NCBI GenBank assembly: GCA_964453525.1 | Contig: CAYVOV010000001.1 | Span: forward strand, 124,001 to 188,000 | From: CAYVOV01 sp964453525 | GTDB taxonomy: Bacteria; Chloroflexota; Dehalococcoidia; Dehalococcoidales; UBA2162 | Direction of reading: 5' to 3' | DNA length: 64,000 nt | In this document: one piece after another, positions 17,910-27,279 of the stretch | How positions within the stretch are numbered: the first letter of the stretch is position 1 | Layout: every line of letters starts with the position of its first letter | Notes under the pieces: model-generated | The model's input: only the letters and a program-made list of their open reading frames with translations | The model's database searches: none | Told to the model about the DNA's origin: nothing | Translations under genes and position numbers: made by a program

Positions 17910-18818
17910 TCAGTACTCTATACCGAGTAGTTTTACAATTCTTTCATCCCGCCATTGTTTCTGCTGCGGGTATGCGGAATGAGGTTTGAATTTTTTAAGG
18001 TACTTTTGCGGGTTTTCACCCAGGATATCCATCTGCCCGGTATCACCGATCCCGAATCCCTTTTTCTGCAGGTACCACAGGTAACCGATATCAGAGATAC
18101 TAAATCCCATCATTTCGGCGGTAAGGCAATCGGCGGCAACCGCGTCGCAACTGGCCACGGCAATTCGCCAGTCGACCGGAGTACCGAATTCCGGTCCGTC
18201 TCCCTCCATGCCGGTAAATCCGTCGATAATGCTCAACTGCGGCAGGCATTTACTCGCCATTAAATACAGGTCCAGGTTCATCACCGGATACCCCTGGTGA
18301 ATTTTTATCTTTTCCCCGTGCCTGTAGCTAACGCCGCCCATTACCACGTTCTTTATTGATAGAGTGACAACAACTGAGTCGTGCGTCTTGGGAGGTCCGA
18401 TTGCAATCAGATAGTCGCTGCTGATAAGCTGGCTGGCAAAATGCACTTTCATCGGGCGCAGAGCCGAATCGTATAGCTCAAGCATCTCCCATTCACCGTC
18501 ATTAAGGTCAACAAGCTCAACATTAAATTTGTCCACCAGGTCTAGATATCCGTATCTTTGATAACCTCTGCTTGCCGGCCCGAGGGTTGATTCCCCGATT
18601 GTTATCTTTCCGTTATAGCGTTCCCGGAGAAACTGCAATAAAGCAACCACTCCATCCACATGAGTTGCCGCCAGCTGTTTTTCCGTGTTGACAAAATTCA
18701 CCTTTATAAAAACACTTGATTTGCCCGAGAGGTCAATATCGCCCTCGATTAGATGCAGGGCAGAATCGATGTTCTGACTCCTCGTCCCACCCGCCGTAAA
18801 CGCCACCTTTGGTTTCAT
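17910..18818 (-). CDS. DUF362 domain-containing protein
   Basis: The ATG at 18818 (MKPKVAFTAGG) is chosen because AAGGAG lies just upstream; the open frame runs eight codons further. The protein of 302 residues matches DUF362, with IKVNFVN near residue 40, TIGESTLGPA, and IGPPKTHDSVVVTLSIKN. DUF362 proteins are often linked to ferredoxins or to cofactor handling, but no fused ferredoxin domain with Cys clusters is present here. The reaction is unknown. It lies 69 bp upstream of the sulfatase-like gene on the same strand and may be co-transcribed. Confidence 0.85.
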   Translation of the reverse strand: MKPKVAFTAGGTRSQNIDSALHLIEGDIDLSGKSSVFIKVNFVNTEKQLAATHVDGVVALLQFLRERYNGKITIGESTLGPASRGYQRYGYLDLVDKFNVELVDLNDGEWEMLELYDSALRPMKVHFASQLISSDYLIAIGPPKTHDSVVVTLSIKNVVMGGVSYRHGEKIKIHQGYPVMNLDLYLMASKCLPQLSIIDGFTGMEGDGPEFGTPVDWRIAVASCDAVAADCLTAEMMGFSISDIGYLWYLQKKGFGIGDTGQMDILGENPQKYLKKFKPHSAYPQQKQWRDERIVKLLGIEY

Positions 18819-18954
18819 TGTTAGCTCCTTGTCCTGAATCATTTTCTCAAAGCGCTCAAATTTGATTCTAGATTAGCAAATAGCTTATCTTATTACAAAT
18901 AGTATGGTGTTACCCGTCACGGCGGGTGACACGCATTAATATGGAGGTCTGTAA

Positions 18955-19326
18955 TTGGAGCTTTTTAAAACTGGCGATTTTGTAAAAATGGAGAATCCAA
19001 CACCGGGGAAGCGGTTCCGTCAGGATATTCTAACGGATAAGGAAAAGGCGACACATCTTTTCGGGATATTCATAATTCTCACACCCGGAGAAGACGTACC
19101 CTACCATTACCACGCCGAGCGTGAATCGCTCATCTGCGCCATCAGCGGAGAGGCAACCGAGACGGTTGAGGGCAGGGAGTTCCAGTTTAAAGCCGGCGAT
19201 GTACTGTACATTCCCGCCGGTGAGAAACACGGGATGGCAAACAAAAAGGATGCGGAGTTCCGCTTCCTTGAATTCTATACCGGCTCACCGGGTGTAGACG
19301 ACCGAATCATGGTGAATAATTCATAA
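18955..19326 (+). CDS. Small cupin-domain protein 1
   Basis: This 123-residue single cupin has both metal motifs: HYHAERESLICAISG (two His and a Glu) and PAGEKHGMAN (third His). The start is TTG at 18955 with GGAGG nine bases before it. It probably binds a divalent metal and a small organic acid or sugar, as an isomerase, dioxygenase or sensor, but the ligand is unknown. A second cupin gene follows 14 bp later, so the two likely act together. Confidence 0.9.
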   Translation: MELFKTGDFVKMENPTPGKRFRQDILTDKEKATHLFGIFIILTPGEDVPYHYHAERESLICAISGEATETVEGREFQFKAGDVLYIPAGEKHGMANKKDAEFRFLEFYTGSPGVDDRIMVNNS

Positions 19327-19340
19327 GGAGGAGTATCTGT

Positions 19341-19796
19341 ATGGCTGAATTCACTTATAACAAAAATCTGGTAAAGATACCGGCCCGCGAGGTAGACGCC
19401 GGAGCGGATGTAAGGGGCAGGACAAATCCCACATTAACCTACATGAGCAACGAGCTTGTCCCCGGAAGCAACATATACATCGAAATGGGCTGGATATGGG
19501 AAATGCCTGAGCCCAATCCCCACATTCATGCCCATTCCCATGACGACTATGACGAAGTGGTGCTTCACATCGGTGCCGACCCCCGGAATCCCGAATATCT
19601 TGGAGCGGAGATAGAGTTTGAAGTCGGAGACGAGAAATTAACCATCGATAAGACCTCGGCGCTTTTTGTGCCGAAAGGCGTGAAACACGGTCCGGTGACC
19701 TGGAAAGGAGTAACGAGGCCACACATCCAGATGGCAATAGTGCTGGGCGCAGGAAACATCAGCCAGGCTAACCCGGCAGGATACGTCAAACTATAG
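19341..19796 (+). CDS. Cupin-domain protein 2
   Basis: This 151-residue cupin has the His-rich segment PHIHAHSHDDYDEV and the later VPKGVKHGPVTW, which provide the metal ligands. It differs clearly from the preceding cupin and is not a recent duplicate. AAGGAGGAG precedes the ATG. Its function is unknown; a metal-binding sugar or ketoacid role is plausible. Confidence 0.9.
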   Translation: MAEFTYNKNLVKIPAREVDAGADVRGRTNPTLTYMSNELVPGSNIYIEMGWIWEMPEPNPHIHAHSHDDYDEVVLHIGADPRNPEYLGAEIEFEVGDEKLTIDKTSALFVPKGVKHGPVTWKGVTRPHIQMAIVLGAGNISQANPAGYVKL

Positions 19797-19808
19797 CATC
19801 TGATGATT

Positions 19809-20000
19809 CTTCTCAATCTGAGTTGGAGACCCTTCGACAAGCTCAGGGTGAGCGGGAATGAATGCTGCTCAGGGTGAGTGGGAATGAATGCCGCTCATGG
19901 TGAGCAGTTAGCCTGTCCTGAGCGAAGCCGAAGGAAACCATAGCGGCGAAAGAAATATTGATATTCATTGTTGCCTGTGCAACCATGATTAAATAAAAGG
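19809..20000 (+). repeat. Repeat family B, copy 2
   Basis: This copy has the same block order as 12819-12982, with an extra inserted sub-repeat: (T/A)GCTCAGGGTGAGTGGGAAT is partly duplicated, giving two GGTGAG(C/T)GGGAATGAATGC units. It ends with CAACCATGATTAAATAAAAGG. It lies directly before repeat C copy 2. Confidence 0.85.
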
Positions 20001-20037
20001 TATCTGATAATTCTGTTTACAGTCGGTTTATTCAACT

Positions 20038-20241
20038 GTCATTGCGAGGAGCGTAGCGACGAAGCAATCTCTACAGATGTGTCAATGTAGATTACCACGC
20101 TCCTGCCTGCCAGGGCTCAGCGGGTGGGTCGCTCAAACGACCGTAGAGATTCTAGAGATTGCCACGCCCCGACTTCATCCGGGCTCGCAATGACAGTTGT
20201 GTTTGAGATTGCCACGCCCGCCTGAGGCGGGCTCGCAATGA
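20038..20241. repeat. Repeat family C, copy 2 (compound)
   Basis: The element opens with GTCATTGCGAGGAGCGTAGC and ends first at GGGCTCGCAATGAC (20194). It then has a second, short right end GAGGCGGGCTCGCAATGAC (20241). The repeated right end suggests a nested or slipped copy. With repeat B copy 2 it fills most of the 545-bp gap between the cupins and the ABC transporter. Confidence 0.85.
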
Positions 20242-20342
20242 CAGAATTGTGCTTACTCTTTTACTGCGTGCTAGAATAAATCTATATTCCTGCCAACCCG
20301 TCGGAACTCCACTACTTTACAAGAACCGGAAGTTAAAGATAG

Positions 20343-21026
20343 ATGTATGAAATTCAGGAAATCACCAAGGTATACGCTCTGGGTAAGGTTAGTGTCAGGG
20401 CGCTTGACGGTGTTTCACTCACCGTGCAGGACGGCGATATGCTGGCGATTATGGGGAGGAGTGGTTCTGGCAAGTCCACCCTGCTGAGGCAGATGGGACT
20501 GCTTGACAACCCTACCTCCGGGATAATAGTCCTTGACTCTAGGGACGTTACAACACTGCCGGAGCATAAACGGGTAGGACTGAGGCTTAAGTCTCTCGGC
20601 TATATTTTTCAGGAGTACGCCCTTCTCGGAGAGATGACCGCTCATCAGAACGTCTACCTTCCGGGCATGATGCTGGGTAAACCGGGAGTGAACTACAAAA
20701 AACGGGCCGCCGAACTGCTGGAGCTGGTCGGTCTGGAGGAAAGACTGCACCATCTTCCCAAGGAACTATCCGGAGGAGAACAGCAGAGAGTTGCCATTGC
20801 ACGGGCACTGATTAATGAACCCCTTGTTTTACTGGCTGACGAACCGTGTGCCAATCTCGATACAGTATCCGCCGCAACGGTTATGGAGACGCTGGTCAGA
20901 CTGAACAGTGAAATCGGCGTGACAATCATCTTCGTCTCCCACGACCCGAACGACAGAAAATACGCCAGGAGCGAAATAACCCTCGGCGACGGTAAAATAA
21001 TCGAGGAAAGCAGGCACGTTCAATGA
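20343..21026 (+). CDS. ABC transporter ATP-binding protein (MacB/LolD type)
   Basis: This 227-residue ATPase has Walker A GRSGSGKST (38-46), signature LSGGEQQR (142-149), Walker B LLADEP (162-167) and a switch His in FVSHDPND. The sequence is of the MacB/LolD/FtsE class that works with FtsX-type permeases. It overlaps the permease gene by four bases (ATGA), so the two form one exporter. Confidence 0.95.
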   Translation: MYEIQEITKVYALGKVSVRALDGVSLTVQDGDMLAIMGRSGSGKSTLLRQMGLLDNPTSGIIVLDSRDVTTLPEHKRVGLRLKSLGYIFQEYALLGEMTAHQNVYLPGMMLGKPGVNYKKRAAELLELVGLEERLHHLPKELSGGEQQRVAIARALINEPLVLLADEPCANLDTVSAATVMETLVRLNSEIGVTIIFVSHDPNDRKYARSEITLGDGKIIEESRHVQ

Positions 21027-22231
21027 CCGGCACATTAAAAGTCGCCAGCCTGCTGGCCTTTACGTCAATCACCCGGGGCAACATCGGCGTTATTCTGCTG
21101 ACCATTGTAATACTGACCCTCGTCGCCATGAATCTTATCTTCGTCCCCAGCCTGCTCGACGGACTGGTCTGGGGCGCTAACGACAAGCTGATAAATACTT
21201 ACGTCGGTAATGTTATTGTTGAGCCGGCCACGGAAAAAGACCTCATCAGAGATATCGATAACCTCGTCCCCAGACTTGAAGCAATTGAAGGAGTTATCGC
21301 TGTATCAGCCAGAAACACTATCAGTGCTCAGGTGGAATACGGTGAAGAAAGGGTGAGTTGCAGCGTTCACGGTATAATTCCTGAACGGGAGAAAGAGGTA
21401 CTCAGTGTCCACGAGTGGCTGATTGAAGGCAGCTATCTGGACTCCAAAGACAGGGAAGAAATTCTGCTTGGTGTCCAGCTTGCCGGAGCGGGCAGGCCGG
21501 AGATAGAATTTTACACGAGGTCGCTTAAAAACGTCCACGCTGGAGATAAAGTATCGGTCAGGTACATTAACGGCATCGAGAAGCAATACACGGTGAAGGG
21601 AATATTTTACACGGAGTTCATTCAGACAGACCTGCAGGCTTTCGTCACTGAAACGGAGTTAAGGTCGGTAAACGCCCTGGTAAGAAACCGCGCCAGTTCC
21701 ATACACATCAAACTGGCAGAGGACGCAGACGTTAACGCCGTAGTCAAAGAAATCGTCAGGACCCGAGAAGATATTAAAGTCCTGAGCTGGTCTGAGTACG
21801 CTGGCATCGTCAGAAGCATGACCGATAGTTTTACCGTTATCAATGCCATACTCAATATAGTTAATCTGCTTGTCGCCGGCATTACCGTTTTCATCGTTAC
21901 CTATATAGAGGTTACCAACCGGAGACGGCAGATAGGGATACAGCGGGCAATCGGCATAACGCCGTTCTCAATCACACTTTCTTACCTTATCAGGGCGATA
22001 TTCTATGCCGTAATCGGTGTTGCCCTGGCTTTACTGCTGTTTATCAATGTAGTAATGCCTCTGGAGATGAAATACCCGTTTCACTTCCCCTTCGGCGATG
22101 TCTTCCTGCGGGTGGGACTGGCCGATATGGTCTGGACAGGTTCCATAGTGCTGGCAGTTACTATTATTGCTTCCCTGCTGCCGGTAAGAGGCATGATGAG
22201 AATGAAAATTATCAACGCCATCTGGAGCTGA
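21023..22231 (+). CDS. ABC transporter permease, FtsX/MacB-type
   Basis: The 402-residue permease has the MacB layout. One N-terminal transmembrane helix lies at about residues 18-40 (VILLTIVILTLVAMNLIF), followed by a large extracytoplasmic domain to about 265. Three C-terminal helices come next (NLLVAGITVFIVTYI, IRAIFYAVIGVALALLLFI and SIVLAVTIIASLLPV). The partner ATPase overlaps its start. Such pairs move lipoproteins, peptides or antimicrobials and do not import nutrients. The adjacent secreted lipoproteins (serpin, alpha-2-macroglobulin) are possible clients, but this is only inferred from position. Confidence 0.93.
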   Translation: MTGTLKVASLLAFTSITRGNIGVILLTIVILTLVAMNLIFVPSLLDGLVWGANDKLINTYVGNVIVEPATEKDLIRDIDNLVPRLEAIEGVIAVSARNTISAQVEYGEERVSCSVHGIIPEREKEVLSVHEWLIEGSYLDSKDREEILLGVQLAGAGRPEIEFYTRSLKNVHAGDKVSVRYINGIEKQYTVKGIFYTEFIQTDLQAFVTETELRSVNALVRNRASSIHIKLAEDADVNAVVKEIVRTREDIKVLSWSEYAGIVRSMTDSFTVINAILNIVNLLVAGITVFIVTYIEVTNRRRQIGIQRAIGITPFSITLSYLIRAIFYAVIGVALALLLFINVVMPLEMKYPFHFPFGDVFLRVGLADMVWTGSIVLAVTIIASLLPVRGMMRMKIINAIWS

Positions 22232-22270
22232 TAACACTTAACACGTTTATAACGGGAATGAATATCCTGC

Positions 22271-23542
22271 TTAGCTGCTCGGATTCACTACCCGTCCGAT
22301 AAACAGGATAGACTCTGTCTCGATATCACGAATCAGGAAAATAAACGGGTGGTCGATTGTCATCTCAACAGGCTCCATCGGCGCTGCCGTTAGTTCTACA
22401 ATTACCGCGGTGGCTGCCGCCGCTTCAGTACCGTCCTCGTCAACTGTGACAAATGCCTTGTGGATGACTTCGGCTATCTTCAGGTCCTGCTTGCCGGTCA
22501 TACCGGAGAAATCAGCCTGGTCTGAAAACGCCACCGGCATACCCATTGCTGAAAGGACCTTTTTCAGGCTGAACTCAGACTCGAACTCGAATTTTGGCAG
22601 GGTGAGGCGGACTTCTTTCCTTTCCAGTTCCGAAATGATTTCTTCCAGAACCTGTTCATCTAGTGAACTCTGAAACTTCTCAAACCTGCTCTCTTCCGGA
22701 AGCAGGACTACCATAGAAAGCTCGTTCCCATCATAAGGTAACTCGACCGCCTGATAACCGTTACCGGAGGTATAGCCGAACGGCTCGGTCTGTTTCATCA
22801 TCGGGACGTCGACTGTATCTCCATCCGGCAGGTAGAAGGTACCTTCGGAAGTATCAACTTCCGCAAACCGGTGCTCCCAGGCGGCGTTGAAGTAAATGGC
22901 GTTGGTCAGGACTAGCCTGGTCAGGGCATTAATAACACCCGGAGGAATCAGGTCTTCGATTCGTTCTTCGGTCTGTTCGCTCACCCAGTCGTTTATTGTT
23001 AACCGGGCTTGCCCCGGTTCTTCAATAAAGTCAACTTCTCTAGGAGCTGCCCCGTAGTTCTCATCCAGGGTATTGAGGAACTCAGGTAGAAATTCAAAAC
23101 CTTTCTGTCCCCAGAGTGCGTTTACTATGTTCAGGCGGAAACCCTCTCCGTCTTTTCCTTCTGCTCCCTCGCCGCGGCGGGCTAGTTCAGTATCTAGGTT
23201 ATGCATCTCCGAATGCAGACGCTGCTGCGGTAAAGTGAAACCAAGTGTATCTGCTATCTGCGCTTCCGTCTCGCCGCGGGCACCGGCATAGGTCATCGCC
23301 AGCGCCAGCGAGATACTGTAAGGTGAATAAAAAATATTGCCATCGGTGTCTTTAAGCGCCTGATAGAGGTCGAAGGCAAATTCGCTATTGCCGTCAACCA
23401 GGGCTTCCGGGTCGGACTTACTGACCGGTGGCTCCTTATCTCCGGGCTCGTCCGGATTCACTTCCCCACCATCCGCCGGAGGAGCACAGGCTGTCAGGCC
23501 CAGAATCACGATTGAAACAAGAACCGATATTACCTTTTTCAT
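22271..23542 (-). CDS. Serpin-family protease inhibitor lipoprotein
   Basis: The ATG at 23542 (MKKVISVLVS) follows a TGAGG box; the frame opens five codons earlier. The signal ends in lipobox LTAC, so the inhibitor is likely tethered outside the cell membrane. The serpin domain is full length (about 370 residues). The hinge of the reactive loop reads EDGTEAAAATAV, the small-residue type seen in inhibitory serpins, which must insert the loop after cleavage. By hinge counting, P1 is near Thr390 (numbered from the longer start) in VELTAAP, which hints at elastase-like targets; this assignment is uncertain by a few residues. DHPFIFLI and GRVVNP are conserved C-terminal serpin blocks. It converges with the ABC permease. 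Confidence 0.93.
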   Translation of the reverse strand: MKKVISVLVSIVILGLTACAPPADGGEVNPDEPGDKEPPVSKSDPEALVDGNSEFAFDLYQALKDTDGNIFYSPYSISLALAMTYAGARGETEAQIADTLGFTLPQQRLHSEMHNLDTELARRGEGAEGKDGEGFRLNIVNALWGQKGFEFLPEFLNTLDENYGAAPREVDFIEEPGQARLTINDWVSEQTEERIEDLIPPGVINALTRLVLTNAIYFNAAWEHRFAEVDTSEGTFYLPDGDTVDVPMMKQTEPFGYTSGNGYQAVELPYDGNELSMVVLLPEESRFEKFQSSLDEQVLEEIISELERKEVRLTLPKFEFESEFSLKKVLSAMGMPVAFSDQADFSGMTGKQDLKIAEVIHKAFVTVDEDGTEAAAATAVIVELTAAPMEPVEMTIDHPFIFLIRDIETESILFIGRVVNPSS

Positions 23543-23600
23543 CGCCAAATACCTCATATTGATTATCTACATTTATTATAACGAAGAAATCAGTCTCAGG

Positions 23601-24839
23601 TTAGGTTTTAATTTTCCTGATGGCATCAATACGCTGCACCAGAGGCGGATGTGAGTAGTTCAGAAAAACGTAAAAGGGGTGAGGGGTAAGGTTCGACAGG
23701 TTATCCGCAGACAGCTTCTTTAACGCTTCAACAAAGCTTGACGGTTCATCTATCGTCTCGGCGGCAAAACGGTCTGCCTGGTATTCGTTTTTCCTGGAGA
23801 GTAAATTCAGACCAATCGAAAGCAGCATTTCGAGAGGTACCAGCAGCATCCCGGCAAACATCAGGCCGGTATATATTGAAGACTGTTCCATATAAAACGC
23901 TTCGTACAGGCCGGGGCTGCCCAGGAAAACAGATAATAGATAGAATATAAGACCCATGTGGGCAACACTGATTGCCATTCCCTGGGCAATGTGTTTTTTC
24001 TTATAGTGCCCGACCTCATGGGCGATAATTGCCACCAGTTCGGCTACGGTATGTTTGTTAATCAGCGTATCAAACAGGGCAATCCTTCTGGTACGCCCGT
24101 ACCCGGTAAAAAAGGCGTTCGTTTTTGTGGAGCGTTTTGAGCCGTCCATAACGAAGATTTGACTGGTCTGATAACCCGCGGAACCAGCGTATTCCCGGAT
24201 GGCATCCTTCAGTTCACCGGACTCCATCGGCGTGAACTTATTGAAAAGAGGCATAATCCATATCGGAGCAATAAACTGCATGATAATGAGGTAAATTACC
24301 GAGATTAGCCAGCAATACAGCCAGGCAAGGTTACCGGCATATTCGAATAAAGCCAGGATTCCCGCCAGTAAAGCCCCGCCCAGCAGAACGGTGATAGCCA
24401 GTGCCTTTAACCTGTCGGTTATAAAGACTCGGGGTGTCGTCCTGTTGAATCCGAAGCTTTCTTCGATAACAAAGGTAGAGTAGATGCTGAACGGAATGGT
24501 TATAATCTCATAGGCAATAACAATAATACCTGTGTAGAAAAGCCCGTTGGGGATAACTCCGAATCCCCACGACCTGACAAGCTGGTCGAGTAGATTAAAG
24601 CCTCCGCTGAACCAGAAAGCAAACAACAGAATTAAATCCACTGAACCGGTGACGAATCCAAAACGTGTCCGCGACCGGGTGTACTCCTGTGATTTTTTAT
24701 ACTCCTCAGGCTCATATATTCCTGACAGCTCGGACGGCGGTTCATCCTTCAAAGCCCTGAGGTTCAGGTAATGGGCAATAATATCAAGAAGGAAATTCAA
24801 TAGCAGCGTGAAAATGACTATATAAGAAAATATATTCAT
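23601..24839 (-). CDS. M48-family membrane metalloprotease (CAAX protease/Ste24-like)
   Basis: The 412-residue protein has several membrane segments and the zinc motif HEVGH at 274-278, with the downstream Glu ligand in RKNEYQADRFA. EESFGFNRTTPRVFITDRLK is the typical Ste24/CAAX-protease-1 N-terminal block. It probably cleaves or clears proteins at the membrane. It lies 58 bp upstream of the serpin gene on the same strand and is part of a run of protease-related genes, where it could be self-directed quality control or a target. Confidence 0.93.
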   Translation of the reverse strand: MNIFSYIVIFTLLLNFLLDIIAHYLNLRALKDEPPSELSGIYEPEEYKKSQEYTRSRTRFGFVTGSVDLILLFAFWFSGGFNLLDQLVRSWGFGVIPNGLFYTGIIVIAYEIITIPFSIYSTFVIEESFGFNRTTPRVFITDRLKALAITVLLGGALLAGILALFEYAGNLAWLYCWLISVIYLIIMQFIAPIWIMPLFNKFTPMESGELKDAIREYAGSAGYQTSQIFVMDGSKRSTKTNAFFTGYGRTRRIALFDTLINKHTVAELVAIIAHEVGHYKKKHIAQGMAISVAHMGLIFYLLSVFLGSPGLYEAFYMEQSSIYTGLMFAGMLLVPLEMLLSIGLNLLSRKNEYQADRFAAETIDEPSSFVEALKKLSADNLSNLTPHPFYVFLNYSHPPLVQRIDAIRKIKT

Positions 24840-25078
24840 CGGTACGATAACAGCACCCGCAGTAAGGAGTACAATGCAGTATTACCATCAATTTCATGAA
24901 CAAAAGTAATCGTTAGTAAGGCAAAGTGCATAATACCATTCTATCTATATTGAGTATGGACTATCAAATATCAGTACTGTGTATGGAAGAGGAGGGATTA
25001 TCACAACTACGAGGATAGATAATACTTTTAAAGCGTGTCTTGAAAACTCATCCAACCGAGATAGCCTGAAGTGACATT

Positions 25079-25531
25079 TCACCTGGAAACGACGACTAAA
25101 TTAAAAGTGCGTTCTGTCTTCTCACCGCCCTCCCAGGGTTGGCTATATTCAAAGGTAATACTTCCCGTGCCGGCAGGCAAAGTCCATACTTCCTCTCCTG
25201 ATGCTCCCGCTGTTCCACCAGTTCCAGCAGGTTCGAACCGGTGACTAATTGGTGTCCATTCAGGTGGCTTGAACTCTTGTTGAAATGGTACCCATGAAGT
25301 TTTATAAGATGCTTCTGTAATCTGCCACTCAAAACCCGTTGTAGGATTTGAATCCAGAGCTACTTCTACAAAGTCATTCCAGATGCTGAGCTCCAATTCT
25401 TCCGTAATGTCATTACCCCGTTCGGAGAAGTCAGTATAGGATACATTTACAGAGGTAGTCCTGGACTGAAAACTGAAAACGACCAAAATGATGGCAATAA
25501 TAGCAATTCCTGTGGCTACCAATCGTTTCAT
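25079..25531 (-). CDS. Chagasin-family (I42) cysteine-protease inhibitor, membrane-anchored or secreted
   Basis: The 150-residue protein has an N-terminal hydrophobic segment (IAIIAIILVVFSF) without a lipobox Cys. All three chagasin loop motifs are recognisable: NPTTGF at 62-67, GTAGASG at 106-112 and the QPWEGG loop at 131-136. These loops block papain-type proteases. Like the serpin and alpha-2-macroglobulin it would act outside the cytoplasm. No operon partner lies within 50 bp. Confidence 0.88.
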   Translation of the reverse strand: MKRLVATGIAIIAIILVVFSFQSRTTSVNVSYTDFSERGNDITEELELSIWNDFVEVALDSNPTTGFEWQITEASYKTSWVPFQQEFKPPEWTPISHRFEPAGTGGTAGASGEEVWTLPAGTGSITFEYSQPWEGGEKTERTFNLVVVSR

Positions 25532-25619
25532 ATCATATCTCTCATCTACTGCAAGCCGTAATCAATATAGGTAATCAGGGCTTATTTGTCAATTCGTCAA
25601 AGGCCATGCTTATCTGCAA

Positions 25620-27005
25620 TTACAGTGTCTCACGGATTCCTGTAATCCGGGCCGGGGGCCTGGGAGGGCTGGCGAACAGCGTAATTACTACGGCCAGAGC
25701 AAGCAAGCCTCCGAAAATCATGAAGGCGGTGCTGTAATCACCGTACGTATCATAAACCCAGCCTGCGTACACAGGGGCTGCCACACTAAACGGCGCCATA
25801 ATCATCATCGATGTTCCCTGAATAGAGCCGAAGGCTTTTCTTCCGAAGTAGCGTGCCCTGATTGTTGAAATTATCGGGAGACCGGTGGTAAATCCAGCGT
25901 AAAACATGATAATGAAAAAATACGCAGTGGCGACGGTCTGGTTAAGCACGAAGACAATAATCCCGATACAGGTCAGCAAAAACGTTCCCGCCATCATAAA
26001 TCGCAGATGCGTATTCCTCAAACGGTCGGTCATGTATCCGGCAAGCAACCTGGTAGGAATATTAATGGCGCTTGCCGACGCCATCATCAAAGCGGCTGTC
26101 ACTGGCTCAACTCCCATATCGGTAAGGAAAGGAATCGAGTGAATCATAATCGACCCGGAGACCAGCCCCTGACAGGAATAGCCCAGAATAAGCAGCCAGT
26201 AAGACGGTGTCTTCATTGCCTGCCTGAGAGTGAACTCAATTTCCTCAATCCCGGCAGCATAGTCAACACCGCGGCTTATCATCTGATTTGCTTCGACTGT
26301 CGACTCCACTTCAGTTTGTGCGCCGTCGGGGAGCATCCCGTAATACTCCGGTCGCTGCTGCCTTACAAAGAACCAGACGAGAGGCAGGCCGACAATCAAC
26401 ATTACTACTCCACCGGTAACGCAGGTCATCCGCCAGCCCTGCACCATGATGAGCCAGGTGACCAGCGGCAGTACGGCAATGGTAGCCAGACTGGTGAGAG
26501 AGTGCCTGATACTCAGCGCCAGTCCCCTTTTTCTGACGAACCAGTTTGAAACCGCCTTCTCCATGGGTAGAGTCAGCGAAGCGTTCACCCCGATGCCAAC
26601 GATAACACCCCACACTACGTAATACGCCCAGGTAGAGTTTACAACCCGCATCAGTATCAGTCCCAGACTAAAGAGGAAGGTACCGGCAAGGATTACCCAC
26701 TTTGGCCCGAATTTATCCGTAATCCACCCGGTTATCAGCGCCTCGAATCCACCCTGGAATCGCCCGATACTGGCAGCGATGGACGCCTGTGCCCGGCTGA
26801 GTCCTAAATCAGCGGCTACAGGTTTAAGCAAAGCCGAGAATCCCTGAGTATAAAAGCCGTGTCCCCAGAATGACAGAAAACCGCCGGTAATGACCGTCCA
26901 CCAGCCGAAATATATCCTTGGGAATCTTCGCTTCTTTATATAGAGAGTGTCATTCATAAGACGAATCAGCCCCTGTTCAGGCAACTGGGTGGATGTGATA
27001 GTCAT
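25620..27005 (-). CDS. MFS transporter (oxalate/formate antiporter or monocarboxylate-like)
   Basis: This is a twelve-helix MFS carrier of about 460 residues. The FGWWTVITGGFLSFWGHGFY start and GWITDKFGPKWVILAG (loop 2-3) are typical of the OFA/monocarboxylate family. A charged middle loop (about residues 205-245) separates the two halves. ATG at 27005 is taken; TTG at 27032 and ATG at 26957 are possible and none has a good ribosome site. It likely carries an organic acid. It splits the protease-inhibitor group and may be unrelated to it. Confidence 0.9.
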   Translation of the reverse strand: MTITSTQLPEQGLIRLMNDTLYIKKRRFPRIYFGWWTVITGGFLSFWGHGFYTQGFSALLKPVAADLGLSRAQASIAASIGRFQGGFEALITGWITDKFGPKWVILAGTFLFSLGLILMRVVNSTWAYYVVWGVIVGIGVNASLTLPMEKAVSNWFVRKRGLALSIRHSLTSLATIAVLPLVTWLIMVQGWRMTCVTGGVVMLIVGLPLVWFFVRQQRPEYYGMLPDGAQTEVESTVEANQMISRGVDYAAGIEEIEFTLRQAMKTPSYWLLILGYSCQGLVSGSIMIHSIPFLTDMGVEPVTAALMMASASAINIPTRLLAGYMTDRLRNTHLRFMMAGTFLLTCIGIIVFVLNQTVATAYFFIIMFYAGFTTGLPIISTIRARYFGRKAFGSIQGTSMMIMAPFSVAAPVYAGWVYDTYGDYSTAFMIFGGLLALAVVITLFASPPRPPARITGIRETL

Positions 27006-27048
27006 TAAATATGTAAAGGAGCTGATTGTCAAGTCAGGCTGGTTTAAA

Positions 27049-27175
27049 CTCCTTTTTGGTTTCAGTTGAATGTAGTGCTCTCTTTTTTCTTTTATCTATT
27101 CCCGCCCGTCGCCCTTAATGAAGCTAAAAAGGGGGCTCTGCCCCCTTTTTAGAAATCTCCCCCGACTTGCCAGAG
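27049..27175 (+). repeat. Repeat family A, copy 3
   Basis: Contains CTCCTTTTTGGTTTCAGTTG, ATCTATTCCCGCCCGTCGCC and the hairpin CTAAAAAGGGGGCTCTGCCC followed by CCTTTTTAG. It lacks the long 3' part of copies 1 and 5. Confidence 0.75.
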
Positions 27176-27181
27176 AGATGT

Positions 27182-27215
27182 AAAAACTGCGGCGGACAAT
27201 CAATGTCCGCCGCAG
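27182..27215 (-). terminator. Rho-independent terminator of the alpha-2-macroglobulin gene
   Basis: On the minus strand CTGCGGCGGACA pairs perfectly with TGTCCGCCGCAG over a five-base loop, giving twelve pairs, and is followed at once by TTTTTA. It lies 65 bp beyond the stop of the gene at 27280, so that gene ends its own transcript. Confidence 0.85.
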
Positions 27216-27279
27216 CACACCTCCCCGGGCCTTTGTGCAGCCTTATGCCTGAGTTACCTTTCCCTCTCAGACTATGACA

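Noticed and set aside
19809..20241. Clustered repeats as a CRISPR array
   Set aside because: Units are of unequal length, mixed families (B and C), have no regular spacers, and no cas genes are near.
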